Made by a program: the position numbers and the translations under genes. Below the pieces are notes generated by a model. The model did no database searches. It was not told where the DNA came from and saw only the letters and a list, made by a program, of their open reading frames with translations. Shown here in pieces: positions 54,491 to 64,000 of a DNA stretch of 64,000 nucleotides (positions are counted from its first letter, which is position 1; each line of letters begins with the position of its first letter). This DNA comes from Xestospongia muta (Eukaryota > Porifera > Demospongiae > Haplosclerida > Petrosiidae): assembly GCA_963693285.1 (NCBI GenBank), contig OY848917.1:21148245-21212244 (forward strand), given 5' to 3'.

Positions 54491-57400
54491 AAAAACATCT
54501 AGCATTATTATATAATTCATACTACATTATATCAAATTTACATATTATTGTATTATGAAGGACACATTAAAATGATAAGCAATAACAGCTGCATAAATGT
54601 GGAAACAAAAAGCAATAACATAAACAAAATAACAACAACCTATTCAATAAGCTCAAAATTCATACTAGAATATAGCTACAATATGCTTAAAATGTAAGTA
54701 CAGAAACAACTTACGAAAAAAAATTCAAGTATTATTAGTGATATCCAATGTCGTATCACACACAGTAAGGGTTATATAAAATTCATTGCTGATATAGTTA
54801 TCAGCTGTTAAAGGATGCACTTTAATGTCATTTGTGGCTTTCATAAGGTTTGATTACAATATAATCAATAAAATTGCAAATGTGAATACATATAGATACC
54901 ACACAATACAAAACCATTACAGTACACCCTTACAAGCTTCTTATCATAGCTATTAAAACTATTAATGTTAATAAAAACAATAAGGTAACTAAATAACAAC
55001 ATTCAATTCAAAAGACTTAGAATTAATATTACATTATATCACACTTACCATCTATTATATTTTAAACAACATATTCAGATGACAAGTAATCACACCAACA
55101 TAAATGTGAAAAGTAAAAAATAGAGTAAACAAAATCACAACAACACATTCAATATATTTAAAATTCATACTAGATTTATCAAAATTATATCCTATTATAT
55201 TGTAAAGTACACATTCAAATAAGTACTTACAAAAACATAAATGTGGAAATGAAAACAATACAGTAAACAAAATGATAATAACTCATACTAGAATATAGCT
55301 ACAATATGCTTAAAATATAGGTAGAGAAACAACTTAGCAAAAAGATTCGACTATTATTAGTGATACTCAATGTCATATCGCACGCAGTTAGGGTTAATAA
55401 AATTCATTGCTGATATAGTTATCAGTAGTTAAAAGATGCACTTTAATGTCATTCGTGGCTTTCATAAGCTCCAATTACAATATAATCAATAAAATTGTAA
55501 ATGTGAATACATATAGATACCACACAATACAAAACATTTATAGTACATCCTTACAAGCTTCCCATCATAGCTATTAAAGACTATTAATGTTAATAAACAC
55601 AATAGGGTAACTAAATAACAATGTTCAATTCAAATGACTTAGAATTAATATTACATTATATCACACTTACCCACTATTATATTTTAAACAACATATTCAG
55701 ATGACAAGTCATCACACCAACATAAATGTGAAAAATAAAACAATAGAGTAAACAAAATCACAACAACACATTCAATATATTTAAAATTCATACTAGATTT
55801 ATCAAAATTATATTCTATTATATTGTAAACTACACATTCAAATAAGTACTTACAAAAACATAAATGTGGAAATGAAAACAATACAGTAAACAAAATGATA
55901 ATAACTCATACTAGAATATAGCTACAATATGCTTAAAATATAGGTAGAGAAACAACTTAGCAAAAAGATTCAAGTATTATTAGTGATACACAATGTCGTA
56001 ACACACAGTTAGGGTTAATAAACTTCATTGCTGATATAGTTATCAGCTGTTAAAGGATGCACTTTAATGTAATTTGTGGCTTTCATAAGCTCCAATTACA
56101 ATATAATGAATAAAATTGCAAATATTAATACATATAGATACCACACAATACAAAATACTAATGGTACACACTTACAAGCTTCCCATCATAGCTATTAAAG
56201 ACTATTAATCTTAATAAAAACAATAGGGTAACTAAATAACAACTTTCAATTCAAATGACTTAGAATTAATACTACATTATATCACACTTACCTCCTATTA
56301 TATTTTAAACAACATATTCAGATGACAAGTAATCACACCAACATAAATGTGAAAAAAAAAACAATAGAGTAAACAAAATCACAACAACACATTCAATATA
56401 CTGTAAAGGACATGTTTAGATGATAGGTAATAATAACAATATAACAATAAATACATATAACAATAAATAACAACATTCAATTCAAATGACTTAGAATTAA
56501 TATTACATTATATCACACTTACCAACTATTATATTTTAAACAACATATTCAGATGACAAGTCATCACACCAACATAAATGTGAAAAGTAAAACAATAGAG
56601 TAAACAAAATCGCAACAACACATTCAATATACTTAAAATTTATACTACATTGTATCAAAATTATATCCTATTATATTGTAAAGTACACATTCAAATAAGT
56701 ACTTACAAAAATATAAATATGGAAATGAAAACAATACGGCAAATAAAATAACAACAACTCGTTCAATAAGCTCAAAATTCATACTAGAATATAGCTATAA
56801 TATTCTTAAAATATAGGTAGAGAAACAACTTAGCAAGAAGATTTAAGCATTATTAGTGATACCCAATGTCATATCACACACAGTAAGGGTTATATAAAAT
56901 TCATTGCTGATATAGTTATCAGCTGTTAAAGGATGCATTTTAATGCCATTCGTGGCTTTCATAAGCTGCAATTACAATATAATCAATAAAATTGCAAATG
57001 TGAATACATATAGATACCACACAATCTAAAACCATTATGGTACACCCTTACAAGCTTCCCATCATAGCTATTAAAGACTATTAATCTTAATAAAAACAAT
57101 AGGGTAACTAAATAACAACTTTCAATTCAAATGACTTAGAATTAATACTACATTATATCACACTTACCAACTATTATATTTTAAACAACATATTCAGATG
57201 ACAAGCCATCACACCAACATAAATGTGAAAAATAAAACAATAGAGTAAACAAAATCACAACAACACATTCAATATATTTAAAATTTATACTACATTGTAT
57301 CAAAATTATATCCTATTATATTGTAAAGTACACATTCAAATAAGTACTTACAAAAACATAAATGTGGAAATGAAAACAATACAGTAAACAAAATTATAAT

Positions 57401-58365
57401 AACTCATACTAGAATATAGCTATAATATGCTTAAAATATAGGTAGAGAAAAAACTTAGCAAGATTCGAGTATTATTAGTGATACCCAATGTCATATCACA
57501 CACAGTTAGGGTTAATAAAATACATTGCTGAAATAGTTATCAGCTGTTAAAGGATGCACTTTAATGTTATTTGTGGCTTTTAAAAACTGCAATTACAATA
57601 TAATGAATAAAATTGCAAATGTTAATACATATAGATACCACACAATACAAAATCATAATTGTACACCCTTACAAGCTTCCCATCATAGCTATTAAAACTG
57701 TTAATGTTAATAAAAACAATAAGGTAACTAAATAACAACTTTCAATTCAAATGACTTAGAATTAATACTACATTATATCACACTTACCTCCTATTATATT
57801 TTAAACAACATATTCAGATGACAAGTAATTACACCAACATAAATGTGAAAAATAAAACAATAGAGTAAACAAAATCACAACAACACATTCAATACACTGT
57901 AAAGGACATGTTTAGATGATAAGTAATAATAGCTACATACATGTGAAAACAAAAAGCAATAACATAAACAAAATGACAATAACACATTCAATATGCTAAT
58001 AATTTATACTAGGCTATAGTTATAAAATGCTCACAATATACTTAAAAAGTAAAACCTAGCCAGAAGATTCAAGTCTTATTACTAATAGATATCTAATGTC
58101 ATAGCAATCACAGTTAGGATTATGAAATCCATTGCTGATACAGAAATTGGCAGTTACAAGATGCATACACTCTAATGTCATTTCTTGCTCACATAGGTTA
58201 CATATAACATTATAATAAATAAAATTGCAAAATGGATACACATAGATACCACATAATCCAAAACAATTCTAGTACAGCCTGCCAAGCCTCACATGCAAGG
58301 TTTAAAAACAACTAAGGAAAACAACTAATGCAAATAAAATAACAACATTCAATTCGAAAGACACG
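54491..58365. repeat. Satellite array 6, family B with an A-like edge monomer
   Basis: Family B monomers run to about 57890. The final stretch (57900-58365) has family A traits (GAAATTGGCAGTTACA, AAAATTGCAAAATGGATACA). A collapsed monomer lies near 56400-56490, where CTGTAAAGGACATG joins directly to a run of ATAACAATAAATA. It fills the intron between exons 3 and 4. Confidence 0.9.
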
Positions 58366-58713
58366 TAGGTTGGATGAGTGTACTAAGGATATACTATACA
58401 ACAGACTATTGCTATAACTTATAATAATTAATAATGAAATCAGATACTGTAATTTACAAATGGATGTCTAATTAAGCCAGAAATAGCTAATTAAACTACC
58501 AATGTACACTAAGTAATCTGGTGTCTTCATTTCCAGAATACAAGTAACTTTGATTTCCTTAAGCTTAACAAACAGGAACAATGGTTACTATAGAACATCT
58601 TAAGTCTACTAAAATATACAACAGGCCTCATGGTAGAATAGAATACTGATTTACTGACCTCTCTTTATATTTATCACCTCTCTTACATCCTCATTAATAT
58701 AATCTTAACTAAT

Positions 58714-58733
58714 TAAGCCATAAAAATGGCTTA
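58714..58733. repeat. Hairpin-forming inverted repeat, fourth copy
   Basis: TAAGCCAT, loop AAAA, ATGGCTTA. Confidence 0.65.
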
Positions 58734-59070
58734 CTACTTCAAGCTCTGTAAAAACTACTACTTTCATTCTTAAACCACTTGAAATAAAACTTCTAAAACC
58801 AAATATCTTATGTAAATACATAAATTTCTGTATAAAATAATCTTTAAACTCTTCTAGTTTTGTAATTATTTTGGCACAAAAAGAACAATAGAAGAATGAA
58901 GAAAAACATTGTGCTGCTCTTACACTGGTGCTACCACCTGCTTTATATACTTCTTAGAGTTAGGTAAAGTAGTCTTATATCGTTACCATATCCATGCTAT
59001 GTCTTCTCTAATAGTTACTATCCATTCACATAACTTAAACAATACAGTTCATTCTCATTATCTCAATTAC

Positions 59071-59169
59071 CTTAGTAACAACATTGATATCACCATTATG
59101 GCTGAGTAATACTTCAACGATGTCTCTGTGTCCTTGAAAACTTGCATAATGAAGAGCTGCCCATCCTCT
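59071..59169 (-). CDS. Ankyrin exon 3, RGW type
   Basis: 33 codons starting RGWAALHYASFQGHRDIVEV and ending INVVTK. Acceptor CTAATAG, donor GTAATTGAG. It differs from the other RGW copies in the first-helix turn (FQGH instead of SKGH) and in the loop (SHNGDI), so it is one of the more diverged members. The next exon lies beyond a 4.8-kb satellite intron. Confidence 0.85.
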
Positions 59170-59519
59170 CTATTAGAAAAACATACAAACAATAAACTGT
59201 AAAGTGTAACTACTAACACTCTATATTTCACTCTGTATTTCTAAAAACTCAATGCTAAACAAATGATGTTTCCATTCATGTCCATTACTGCTATTTTGGT
59301 GTGTGCATCTCAACTGATTATTGAAAAATTTATGAAAAAGTGATGTCTATACATCTGATGGTGTTCAATAGCAATAGGTAGGAAAACTGGTTAACAAACA
59401 TGTTATAAACACAAACGACACTTTTTCAAATATTCTAATAAGGTCATTGCATCCTCTTCTACCTCTAATGTTCATCATATTTGACATCTTTGTAGATCTT
59501 AATAATAAAATAGACTTAC

Positions 59520-59612
59520 TTCATCTGTGGTATTTAAATTGGCTCCTCTAACAAGAATGTCTTTTACTCCTGACAAATCTCCTTCCTTAGCAAATTCAAT
59601 TAGACTGTTATT
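59520..59612 (-). CDS. Ankyrin exon 2, N-terminal type repeat (31 codons)
   Basis: Translates to a repeat starting NNSLIEFAKEGDLSGVKDIL and ending in a GANLNTTDE-like loop, which is the usual first, capping ankyrin repeat without a TPLH motif. Acceptor is CAATAG, donor GTAAGTC, length 93 nt, phase 0. It is the same type as the exon at 700-792. Confidence 0.85.
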
Positions 59613-60340
59613 CTATTGCAAAAACAAAAACACTAAATGTATTACTAAATATAAACCAGCATTTCCATAAACCTAAAGAGATTTTTAAACAAATATTACC
59701 AGCAACTTTTTATTTTATTTATTTCAATGATATCTTGCAGTATACAAATTTATACAAAACATAGAGCATGATGTACAGCTAATCATTTAGTAATGAAATG
59801 TTGTGTTATATCAAGAGAAACGTTTCAATAATGTGAAAAAACTTGTTTGATTCTGGGATATATATCAGGCTAAAAGCAAGCCAACTACCCTATATCATTA
59901 AATTATCTTAATTTATCATTTAATGTGTAAAAAACCTTGTGGCAATAACGTTACAGATATTCCATAAAAATAATATTCTATAACTTGTCAATGTCTTATG
60001 CAGTATCGATATGAGTATCATGTATGTACTTTACAAACTGTAAAAAGATAGAAAAGAATGTCATCAACTCAGATTTATACATTATCCTCCATCCTTAATA
60101 TTAACCATATAATACTATGACATTTCATGAACTACAAGCTGTAATATGAATTCCTGTCTAGCACATTGATCAGTACATTTGAGACAACCTTTTACTCATT
60201 TACGATCATGCCATATTACTTTTATCCACGTATAGTACTTCCGAGTTAATAGTGAGAAAGCTTACTTTAGCACCTGATAAAAAAATAATTTACGTTAACA
60301 GCATACTTCGGGTTATCATTTAAAATGAATAACAAAACAG
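59613..60340 (-). other. Intron 1, unique part
   Basis: No exon recognised. GTGCTAAA followed by GTAAGC near 60258-60272 looks like the end of a repeat loop with a donor, but it has no ankyrin body upstream. Confidence 0.5.
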
Positions 60341-60583
60341 AAGCAGTTTGACTATTGTAGTTCTATTGTATTGCTTTATAGTCAACAAAATAATGTGTAT
60401 ATCTACCTTCCTACCTATATTAGATATATAGATATAGACAGACAGACAGACAGATAGATATACAGATATAGATATACATAGATAAGACATAGATATGGAT
60501 ATAAAAATAGATATATACACAAATATATATATACACATGGATAGATGGATGGATGGATGGATGGATGGATGGATGGATGGATG

Positions 60584-60656
<73 letters not shown>

Positions 60657-60780
60657 GTATAGATATCCATAGATAAGACATAGACATACATGGATATAGA
60701 AATAGATATTGATATAGATATATACACAAATATATATATATATACACAATGTATGTATTATTTGAGGCTGACCACGGCAT
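60340..60780. repeat. Microsatellite-bearing repeat, first copy
   Basis: Flanks GGTTATCATT...TTTGACTATTGTAGTTCTATTGTAT and TACACAATGTATGTATTAT match those of a second copy at 63470-63710 on the same strand, with a GATA-rich core between them. This suggests a dispersed element or local duplication that carries its microsatellite. Confidence 0.7.
60430..60735. repeat. Compound GATA/GGAT/GACA microsatellite
   Basis: GACA repeats near 60437-60452, GGAT repeats about 60544-60585 and GATA repeats about 60582-60656, with imperfect GATATA on both sides. The three overlapping Ser/Tyr/Ile-rich minus-strand frames here are products of the repeat and not genes. Confidence 0.95.
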
Positions 60781-60789
60781 GGATCATTA

Positions 60790-61120
60790 TTATGATAACT
60801 GGTGCAACAAGTAAACTTTTTTAAAAGGTTTGTTTGTGGCTTTTTACCCTATAAAACAGGAACTACAAACTTTCTATTCATCTGCAAGGTTACATGAATG
60901 TATAATAAAGCTCTTAGAGAGACCGAAGCACACTTCCTTCTAATGTAGTTAGGTAGAATTATAATTAGACTAGATAGTTAGACACAACTATTAATATGAT
61001 TAGAATATAAAAGCATGCAGTAATATCATAGGGACCATACTTATGTCCATGGAGTGACTCATCTACTACTACACATACTTTATTTGACACAATAATAATA
61101 CACAGCAATAGAACTATGAT
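60790..61120. other. Intron 1 next to the first coding exon
   Basis: Unique AT-rich sequence. The minus-strand frame at 60965-61189 overlaps the MDQWRL exon in another frame and is hydrophobic without recognisable domains. I do not call it a gene. Confidence 0.45.
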
Positions 61121-61128
61121 GTACTTAC

Positions 61129-61146
61129 CAATCTCCACTGGTCCAT
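61129..61146 (-). CDS. First coding exon of the ankyrin gene (MDQWRL)
   Basis: ATG followed by five codons (DQWRL) and a strong donor (TTG then GTAAGTAC). It ends in phase 0, which matches the phase-0 start of the next recognised exon. A pyrimidine-rich stretch ending in TTTAG lies 8 nt upstream of the ATG, so the start may sit in a second exon behind a 5' UTR intron. Very short N-terminal exons are common in ankyrin genes. The exon is too short to carry its own signal; the call rests on ATG, donor and phase. Confidence 0.5.
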
Positions 61147-61310
61147 GATAACAGCTAAAGTGAGTAAATACAAAGACAACAATAATCAATAAGTCACAAG
61201 TTTTGAAGATCGTTAGCGATTATGTCGTGTTACAACAATTGTCAGTTTAACATACATAAAAAATAATTTGTGCCTAATACCGTGGGCGGTTACCGGAAGT
61301 TAAAAGGCGT
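61147..61310 (-). promoter_or_regulatory. Putative promoter or 5' region of the ankyrin gene with an ETS-like site
   Basis: ACCGGAAGT (61292-61300) matches the metazoan ETS-factor consensus, next to a GGGCGG box (61284-61289). Both lie about 140-150 bp upstream of the first ATG and form one of the few GC-rich islands in the window. No TATA box is evident. If the TTTAG before the ATG is a real acceptor, the promoter lies further upstream. Confidence 0.35.
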
Positions 61311-61449
61311 GGTCATGTTTAGACGTTGCAAACCTTTGATGCCTCTTCGATAACTTCTGTACCTGAAAGATGCTTTGAAAAACACTGAAAAGATCTTATA
61401 GGTTTCTTGTGAGACTTTTCTGGTAGCTGTAATATCTCTTTGAAAGCTA

Positions 61450-62135
61450 TTGTTGAGCTCTACTATATTCTGCGTTGTTATTTGTAAGATCTGACAGAGG
61501 TAAACGAGTACTTTTTTCTTTAAGCACTTTCCATGTGTTATATAAAATGTCTTCCTCCAAATCATTGCCTTCAAACTTTAAATTGTTTCATTGTTTCTTC
61601 ACCCAGTTCTTCTAGTGTTGTTAGTGTTAGCTGTTTGGCAATGGACTGTTCTGTTGTCAAAGTCTCTCCATTTGTAGGCTTACTAATTTGTGATAGTAGC
61701 AACTTTTGCTCATCAATAGCTGTCCTATTTGGTACATAAATGCCTGCTTTCTTGAAAACATTGACAATGGTACTTGTGTTTAAAGAAGACAGATATGCTG
61801 TTCTTAAAACTTTGCAAAATAGTATAGTAAACAACTGTGGCTCCATAAGAAGCTAGCACCTTCCCAAATTTGGGGCACAATGAAAAGCCACTTTTGTCAC
61901 AGTTCAAAATTCTAGCTGGGTTATTGATGGCAAAAATTTGCTTGTGGAGTTTTAGCAAATCCTATAGATGAACAACCAAGAAGAAACTGCACAAGTTCTT
62001 CCTCTTCAACATTGCTAAAATATTTTGTTGGCCCGCTGATAGATCCAAATATCACTTTTCCAGTGAGGCAGTCATGTAAGTACTTTTCAGGTACATTGTA
62101 TTCTTTGACTGCTCTTCAGACAGACATACCACCCA
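61450..62135 (-). pseudogene. Decayed Tigger/pogo-like transposase
   Basis: Read on the minus strand from 62135: AVKEYNVPEKYLHDCLTGKV, then SGPTKYFSNVEEEELVQFLL (helix-turn-helix region). Then ARILNCDKSGFSLCPKFGKV near 61865-61925 (first catalytic Asp kept in NCD, next residue K instead of E), then VFKKAGIYVPNRTAIDEQKL near 61705-61775 (C-terminal region), and EEDILYNTWKVLKEK in a shifted frame near 61515-61560. The middle of the DDE domain, including the second catalytic Asp, is deleted, and there are frameshifts. A functional protein would be about 400-500 residues. It lies directly upstream of the ankyrin gene, on the same strand. Confidence 0.8.
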
Positions 62136-62189
62136 ATACTGCTAAATAAGCTTAAAGTAAATTATGCTTTATGTAAAGCTTGTATTGTG

Positions 62190-62930
62190 AGGGGCGCTCA
62201 GATGTGATTGATAGGAAAGGCCTATGACTACTACATGATCGAAAGGTTCTGTCAGCTAAAAGCAGATATTGATGAGATGACAGCTGCATCAGAAAAATAT
62301 TTTATTAATAAATAGCAACAGATAAATTGGTTATACACACAATTAGCTTAACTTGTCTTTAACAAGTTGTGACTTCATTTATCACGTTATGAAATTTAGT
62401 CTGTGGTTGTGGCAAAAGATCCAATTTAGACTCTCCACAATGCCAAAAAACAGTAGGAGTAGTTGAATAGTTGTAAAACGTGTTGATTTCGTGATGCAGG
62501 TAGAAGTAGAGAACTCTAAAAACACGACTGAACCAAGATTATCTCGACGTTTTCACTCAGTATGTGCCAAACTCGGACGAATATACATGCCACGCCTTCT
62601 ACTTTAAGATCATGGAAGACTGCGAAACCCACTAATAAATTCAATAGAATCTGTAGAGGTTTAGTAGGACATTTGTTCACTAGTAATTGCCAACAGTTTT
62701 GTTCCACCTTCAATGAAAATAACCAAGTGTACAACAATAGAATATTTTATCCAAACTTATCTGGGTCCGAAATTCTTCGTTTTCTGATCGTTGTGGCTAA
62801 ATTAAGAGCAAAGTTGAAAACATCTAGTGTTTACCTATCTATAAGCTACATTTGTATGTGTCAGTTTCACTGTTTCTATTTTCTTCTAAAGAGGTAAACG
62901 TCCTAATATACGTTCGTTACCGAGCATCAA
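62190..62930. other. Unrecognised sequence with a CpG-containing patch
   Basis: 62510-62610 has several CG dinucleotides, unusual here. Overlapping open frames at 62516-62737 (-) and 62562-62897 (+) have no recognisable domain. The patch could be an exon or promoter of an unrelated gene. Confidence 0.3.
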
Positions 62931-62934
62931 TAGT

Positions 62935-63165
62935 TTACTCTGTCTGAATACCACTAATAAGAATGATGCTCACGTCAATTATAGTATACTGACACGCGAG
63001 ACTACAGTAAGGAAACATACATCTCCCTGGAGTGACACTAGGAGAAAAAACTAAATTACATCTTACAGCATTCCTATATGCTGCCTGTGTGATACCATTG
63101 GCCGCTGTAAGAATTGCTCCTATAAGAAATAAGGTAGACTCTGTGTGAATTATCAGCTGTGTCAC
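62935..63165 (-). CDS. Hypothetical open frame or exon, unknown function
   Basis: 76 codons. A TTTCTTATAG acceptor-like sequence within the frame would give a 3'-terminal exon starting GAILTAANGITQAAYRNAVR, with later PGRCMFPYCSLACQY, and ending at a stop near 62935. The Cys pattern is not one I recognise. Composition is less biased than in the satellite frames, so a real exon is possible, but nothing else supports it. Confidence 0.2.
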   Translation of the reverse strand: MTQLIIHTESTLFLIGAILTAANGITQAAYRNAVRCNLVFSPSVTPGRCMFPYCSLACQYTIIDVSIILISGIQTE

Positions 63166-63470
63166 CTGAGCCAGTGTGAAATGGTCCTCATTAAATTAAA
63201 GTCAAAAGAGAAAACAAAAGAGACAGTCAAACCCTCTTCTGACATGGAAAAGTCAGAAGTATAAACCATACTGATATGAACCCAGACGAATGTCTATTGG
63301 CGCCACCCTCTATGCACTCTCATCATACATGGAAGAACCAGAATGAAATCAACTCATGTCAAACTTTGTGAAACAAAGCTTTTCATGTCCTCAGGATCAT
63401 AATCTACCTTAATACTACTACTTAATACTACTAATACTTAATATTACTGAATAATTTAATTACAAACTTC
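63166..63470. other. Unrecognised sequence
   Basis: No exon, repeat or element recognised. Confidence 0.4.
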
Positions 63471-63576
63471 AGGTTATTGTTCAAAATAATTTGGCTATTA
63501 TAGTGCTATTGTGTTACTTTACCAAACAATAAAAAGTGTGCTGTGTGTGTATACTATATATATATATATATATATG

Positions 63577-63640
<64 letters not shown>

Positions 63641-63715
63641 TACACATATATACAAATATATATATTTACACAATGTTTGTATTATTTTAGATTCTTTGAC
63701 ACTGACCATGGCACA
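63470..63715. repeat. Microsatellite-bearing repeat, second copy, with (TA)n and (GATA)n
   Basis: Flanks match the copy at 60340-60780. The core is (TA)n at about 63556-63611, followed by GATA repeats to about 63640. The minus-strand frame at 63554-63736 is a by-product. Confidence 0.85.
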
Positions 63716-63760
63716 TATTTGAATGTGAAAATTCAAAATACTGTACTATCTAGAAACTAC

Positions 63761-63786
63761 CTCCACTTTCCTTTAGCAGCCGACAT
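63761..63786 (-). CDS. Possible first exon of another gene (MSAAKGKW)
   Basis: ATG with MSAAKGKW and then AG before GTAGTTTC, preceded by a TTTAACAG acceptor-like sequence. It resembles the small ATG exon at 61129-61146 in layout, but would end in phase 2, whereas the ankyrin exons are phase 0. Weak; it may be chance. Confidence 0.15.
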
Positions 63787-63849
63787 TATGGTCTGTTAAA
63801 GTAATTGTTAGTATTAAAAATGTGTGTGGTCACAAGCACTAGAGTACTG

Positions 63850-63995
63850 TGGGATATTACAGGACATGAAAAAAATCAAAGAAATTATGCTGAATGTTGC
63901 ATAAATTATGTAGAGTAGGAATAGAAGCAATCAAGTCTTATAACAAGCATATTTCCAGAGTTTAAGCATAGCGGAACATGTCCTGTAATATCCCA
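63850..63995. mobile_element. Small element with 19-bp perfect inverted ends
   Basis: TGGGATATTACAGGACATG (63850-63868) is the exact reverse complement of 63977-63995. The 146-bp span is the size of a miniature inverted-repeat element. A target duplication is unclear and the window ends five bases later. A hairpin RNA or palindromic regulatory site is an alternative. Confidence 0.6.
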
Positions 63996-64000
63996 AGGTA

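Larger units (their letters stand above)
58366..59519 (-). repeat. Duplicated module, single-exon copy at 59 kb
   Basis: Contains exon 3 with the module's left flank and intron 2. GGCCTCATGGTAGAATAGAA near 58625 is also found near 9573. The module's GG-type exon is replaced by the N-terminal type exon 2. The sequence between 58366 and 58620 is unique. Confidence 0.8.
1..61146 (-). other. Multi-exon ankyrin-repeat gene, 3' end outside the window
   Basis: Eighteen coding exons on the minus strand, each encoding about one ankyrin repeat, join into one open frame of roughly 559 codons within the window. Evidence is the ankyrin consensus in each exon (ALHYAS or VMLAA, then GH, then a hydrophobic second helix), AG acceptors, mostly GTAAGT or GTAATT donors, and lengths of 93, 99 or 102 nt with phase-0 ends. 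Ankyrin repeats are protein-binding scaffolds. No other domain is visible here, so partner and location are unknown. Six exons form GG-type/RGW-type pairs that have been duplicated, and satellite arrays fill the introns between pairs. No transcript data are available, so exons may be skipped or the locus may be two genes. Exon calls are firm; the single-gene model is inferred. Confidence 0.75.

Noticed and set aside
11165..58365. Could the regularly spaced repeats be a CRISPR array?
   Set aside because: Repeats are about 640-660 bp, contiguous and eukaryotic in context; there are no short direct repeats with unique spacers.
60258..60272. GGTGCTAAA with a GTAAGC donor as a mini-exon
   Set aside because: An 8-nt exon would break the phase-0 chain and no ankyrin body precedes it.
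60320..60780. Three overlapping minus-strand frames rich in YLSI or SIHP
   Set aside because: They are translations of the GATA/GGAT microsatellite in three frames.
61533..61739. 68-codon plus-strand frame
   Set aside because: It is the antisense shadow of the Tigger-like relic on the minus strand.
1..64000. tRNA or rRNA genes
   Set aside because: I saw no convincing A/B-box cloverleaf or rRNA-like stretch by reading; a covariance-model search would be needed to be sure.

Overview
The window is eukaryotic, very AT-rich and intron-rich. The main unit is one long ankyrin-repeat gene on the minus strand. It runs from a six-codon first coding exon near 61.1 kb down to the left edge, where it leaves the window. 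Small phase-0 exons each encoding one ankyrin repeat, together with decayed Tigger/pogo, gypsy and tyrosine-recombinase relics, suggest an early-branching animal. A demosponge such as Amphimedon is my best guess, but this is inference and nothing in the sequence proves it.

I can place 18 coding exons by ankyrin consensus, AG acceptors and GT donors. The first is MDQWRL (61129-61146). A 31-codon N-terminal repeat follows, then thirteen 33-codon repeats, a 34-codon repeat, a second 31-codon 'restart' type repeat, and a partial repeat cut by the window edge. All internal exons are multiples of three and start in phase 0, so exon duplication keeps the frame. In the middle, two exon types alternate: 'GG(M/L/R)TxVMxAA' and '(R/K)GWxALHYAS'. 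Each GG-to-RGW intron is short (441-447 bp, one 1,140 bp). Every RGW-to-GG intron, six of six, is filled by a satellite array.

Layout from left to right: 0-1.25 kb, three 3'-ward exons; 1.25-9.2 kb, a large intron with relics of a gypsy-type retrotransposon, a tyrosine recombinase, a Tigger-like transposase and a 761-bp element with 46-bp perfect inverted ends; 9.2-10.65 kb, two exons in a diverged copy of the duplicated module; 11.17-25.98 kb, satellite family A (about 650-bp monomers, higher-order repeats); 26.0-27.2 kb, exon pair; 27.24-34.87 kb, satellite family B (about 640 bp); 34.9-36.1 kb, exon pair; 36.1-45.6 kb, family B; 45.6-46.8 kb, exon pair; 46.8-49.6 kb, A-like variant (about 660 bp); 49.6-51.3 kb, exon pair with the longest intra-pair intron; 51.3-53.4 kb, family A; 53.4-54.5 kb, exon pair; 54.5-58.4 kb, family B with an A-like edge monomer; 58.4-61.15 kb, the first three exons, with a GATA/GGAT microsatellite in intron 1; 61.2-64 kb, putative promoter, a decayed Tigger-like transposase, unrecognised sequence, a second microsatellite and a small inverted-repeat element at the edge.

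The most interesting structure is the coupling of exon-pair duplication to satellite growth inside the introns of one apparently open reading frame. Families A and B are related, and most monomers carry a TTAGGGTTA motif and a GTAAGT donor-like site on the gene's sense strand. The rest is relics, microsatellites and short open frames that I do not believe code for protein.
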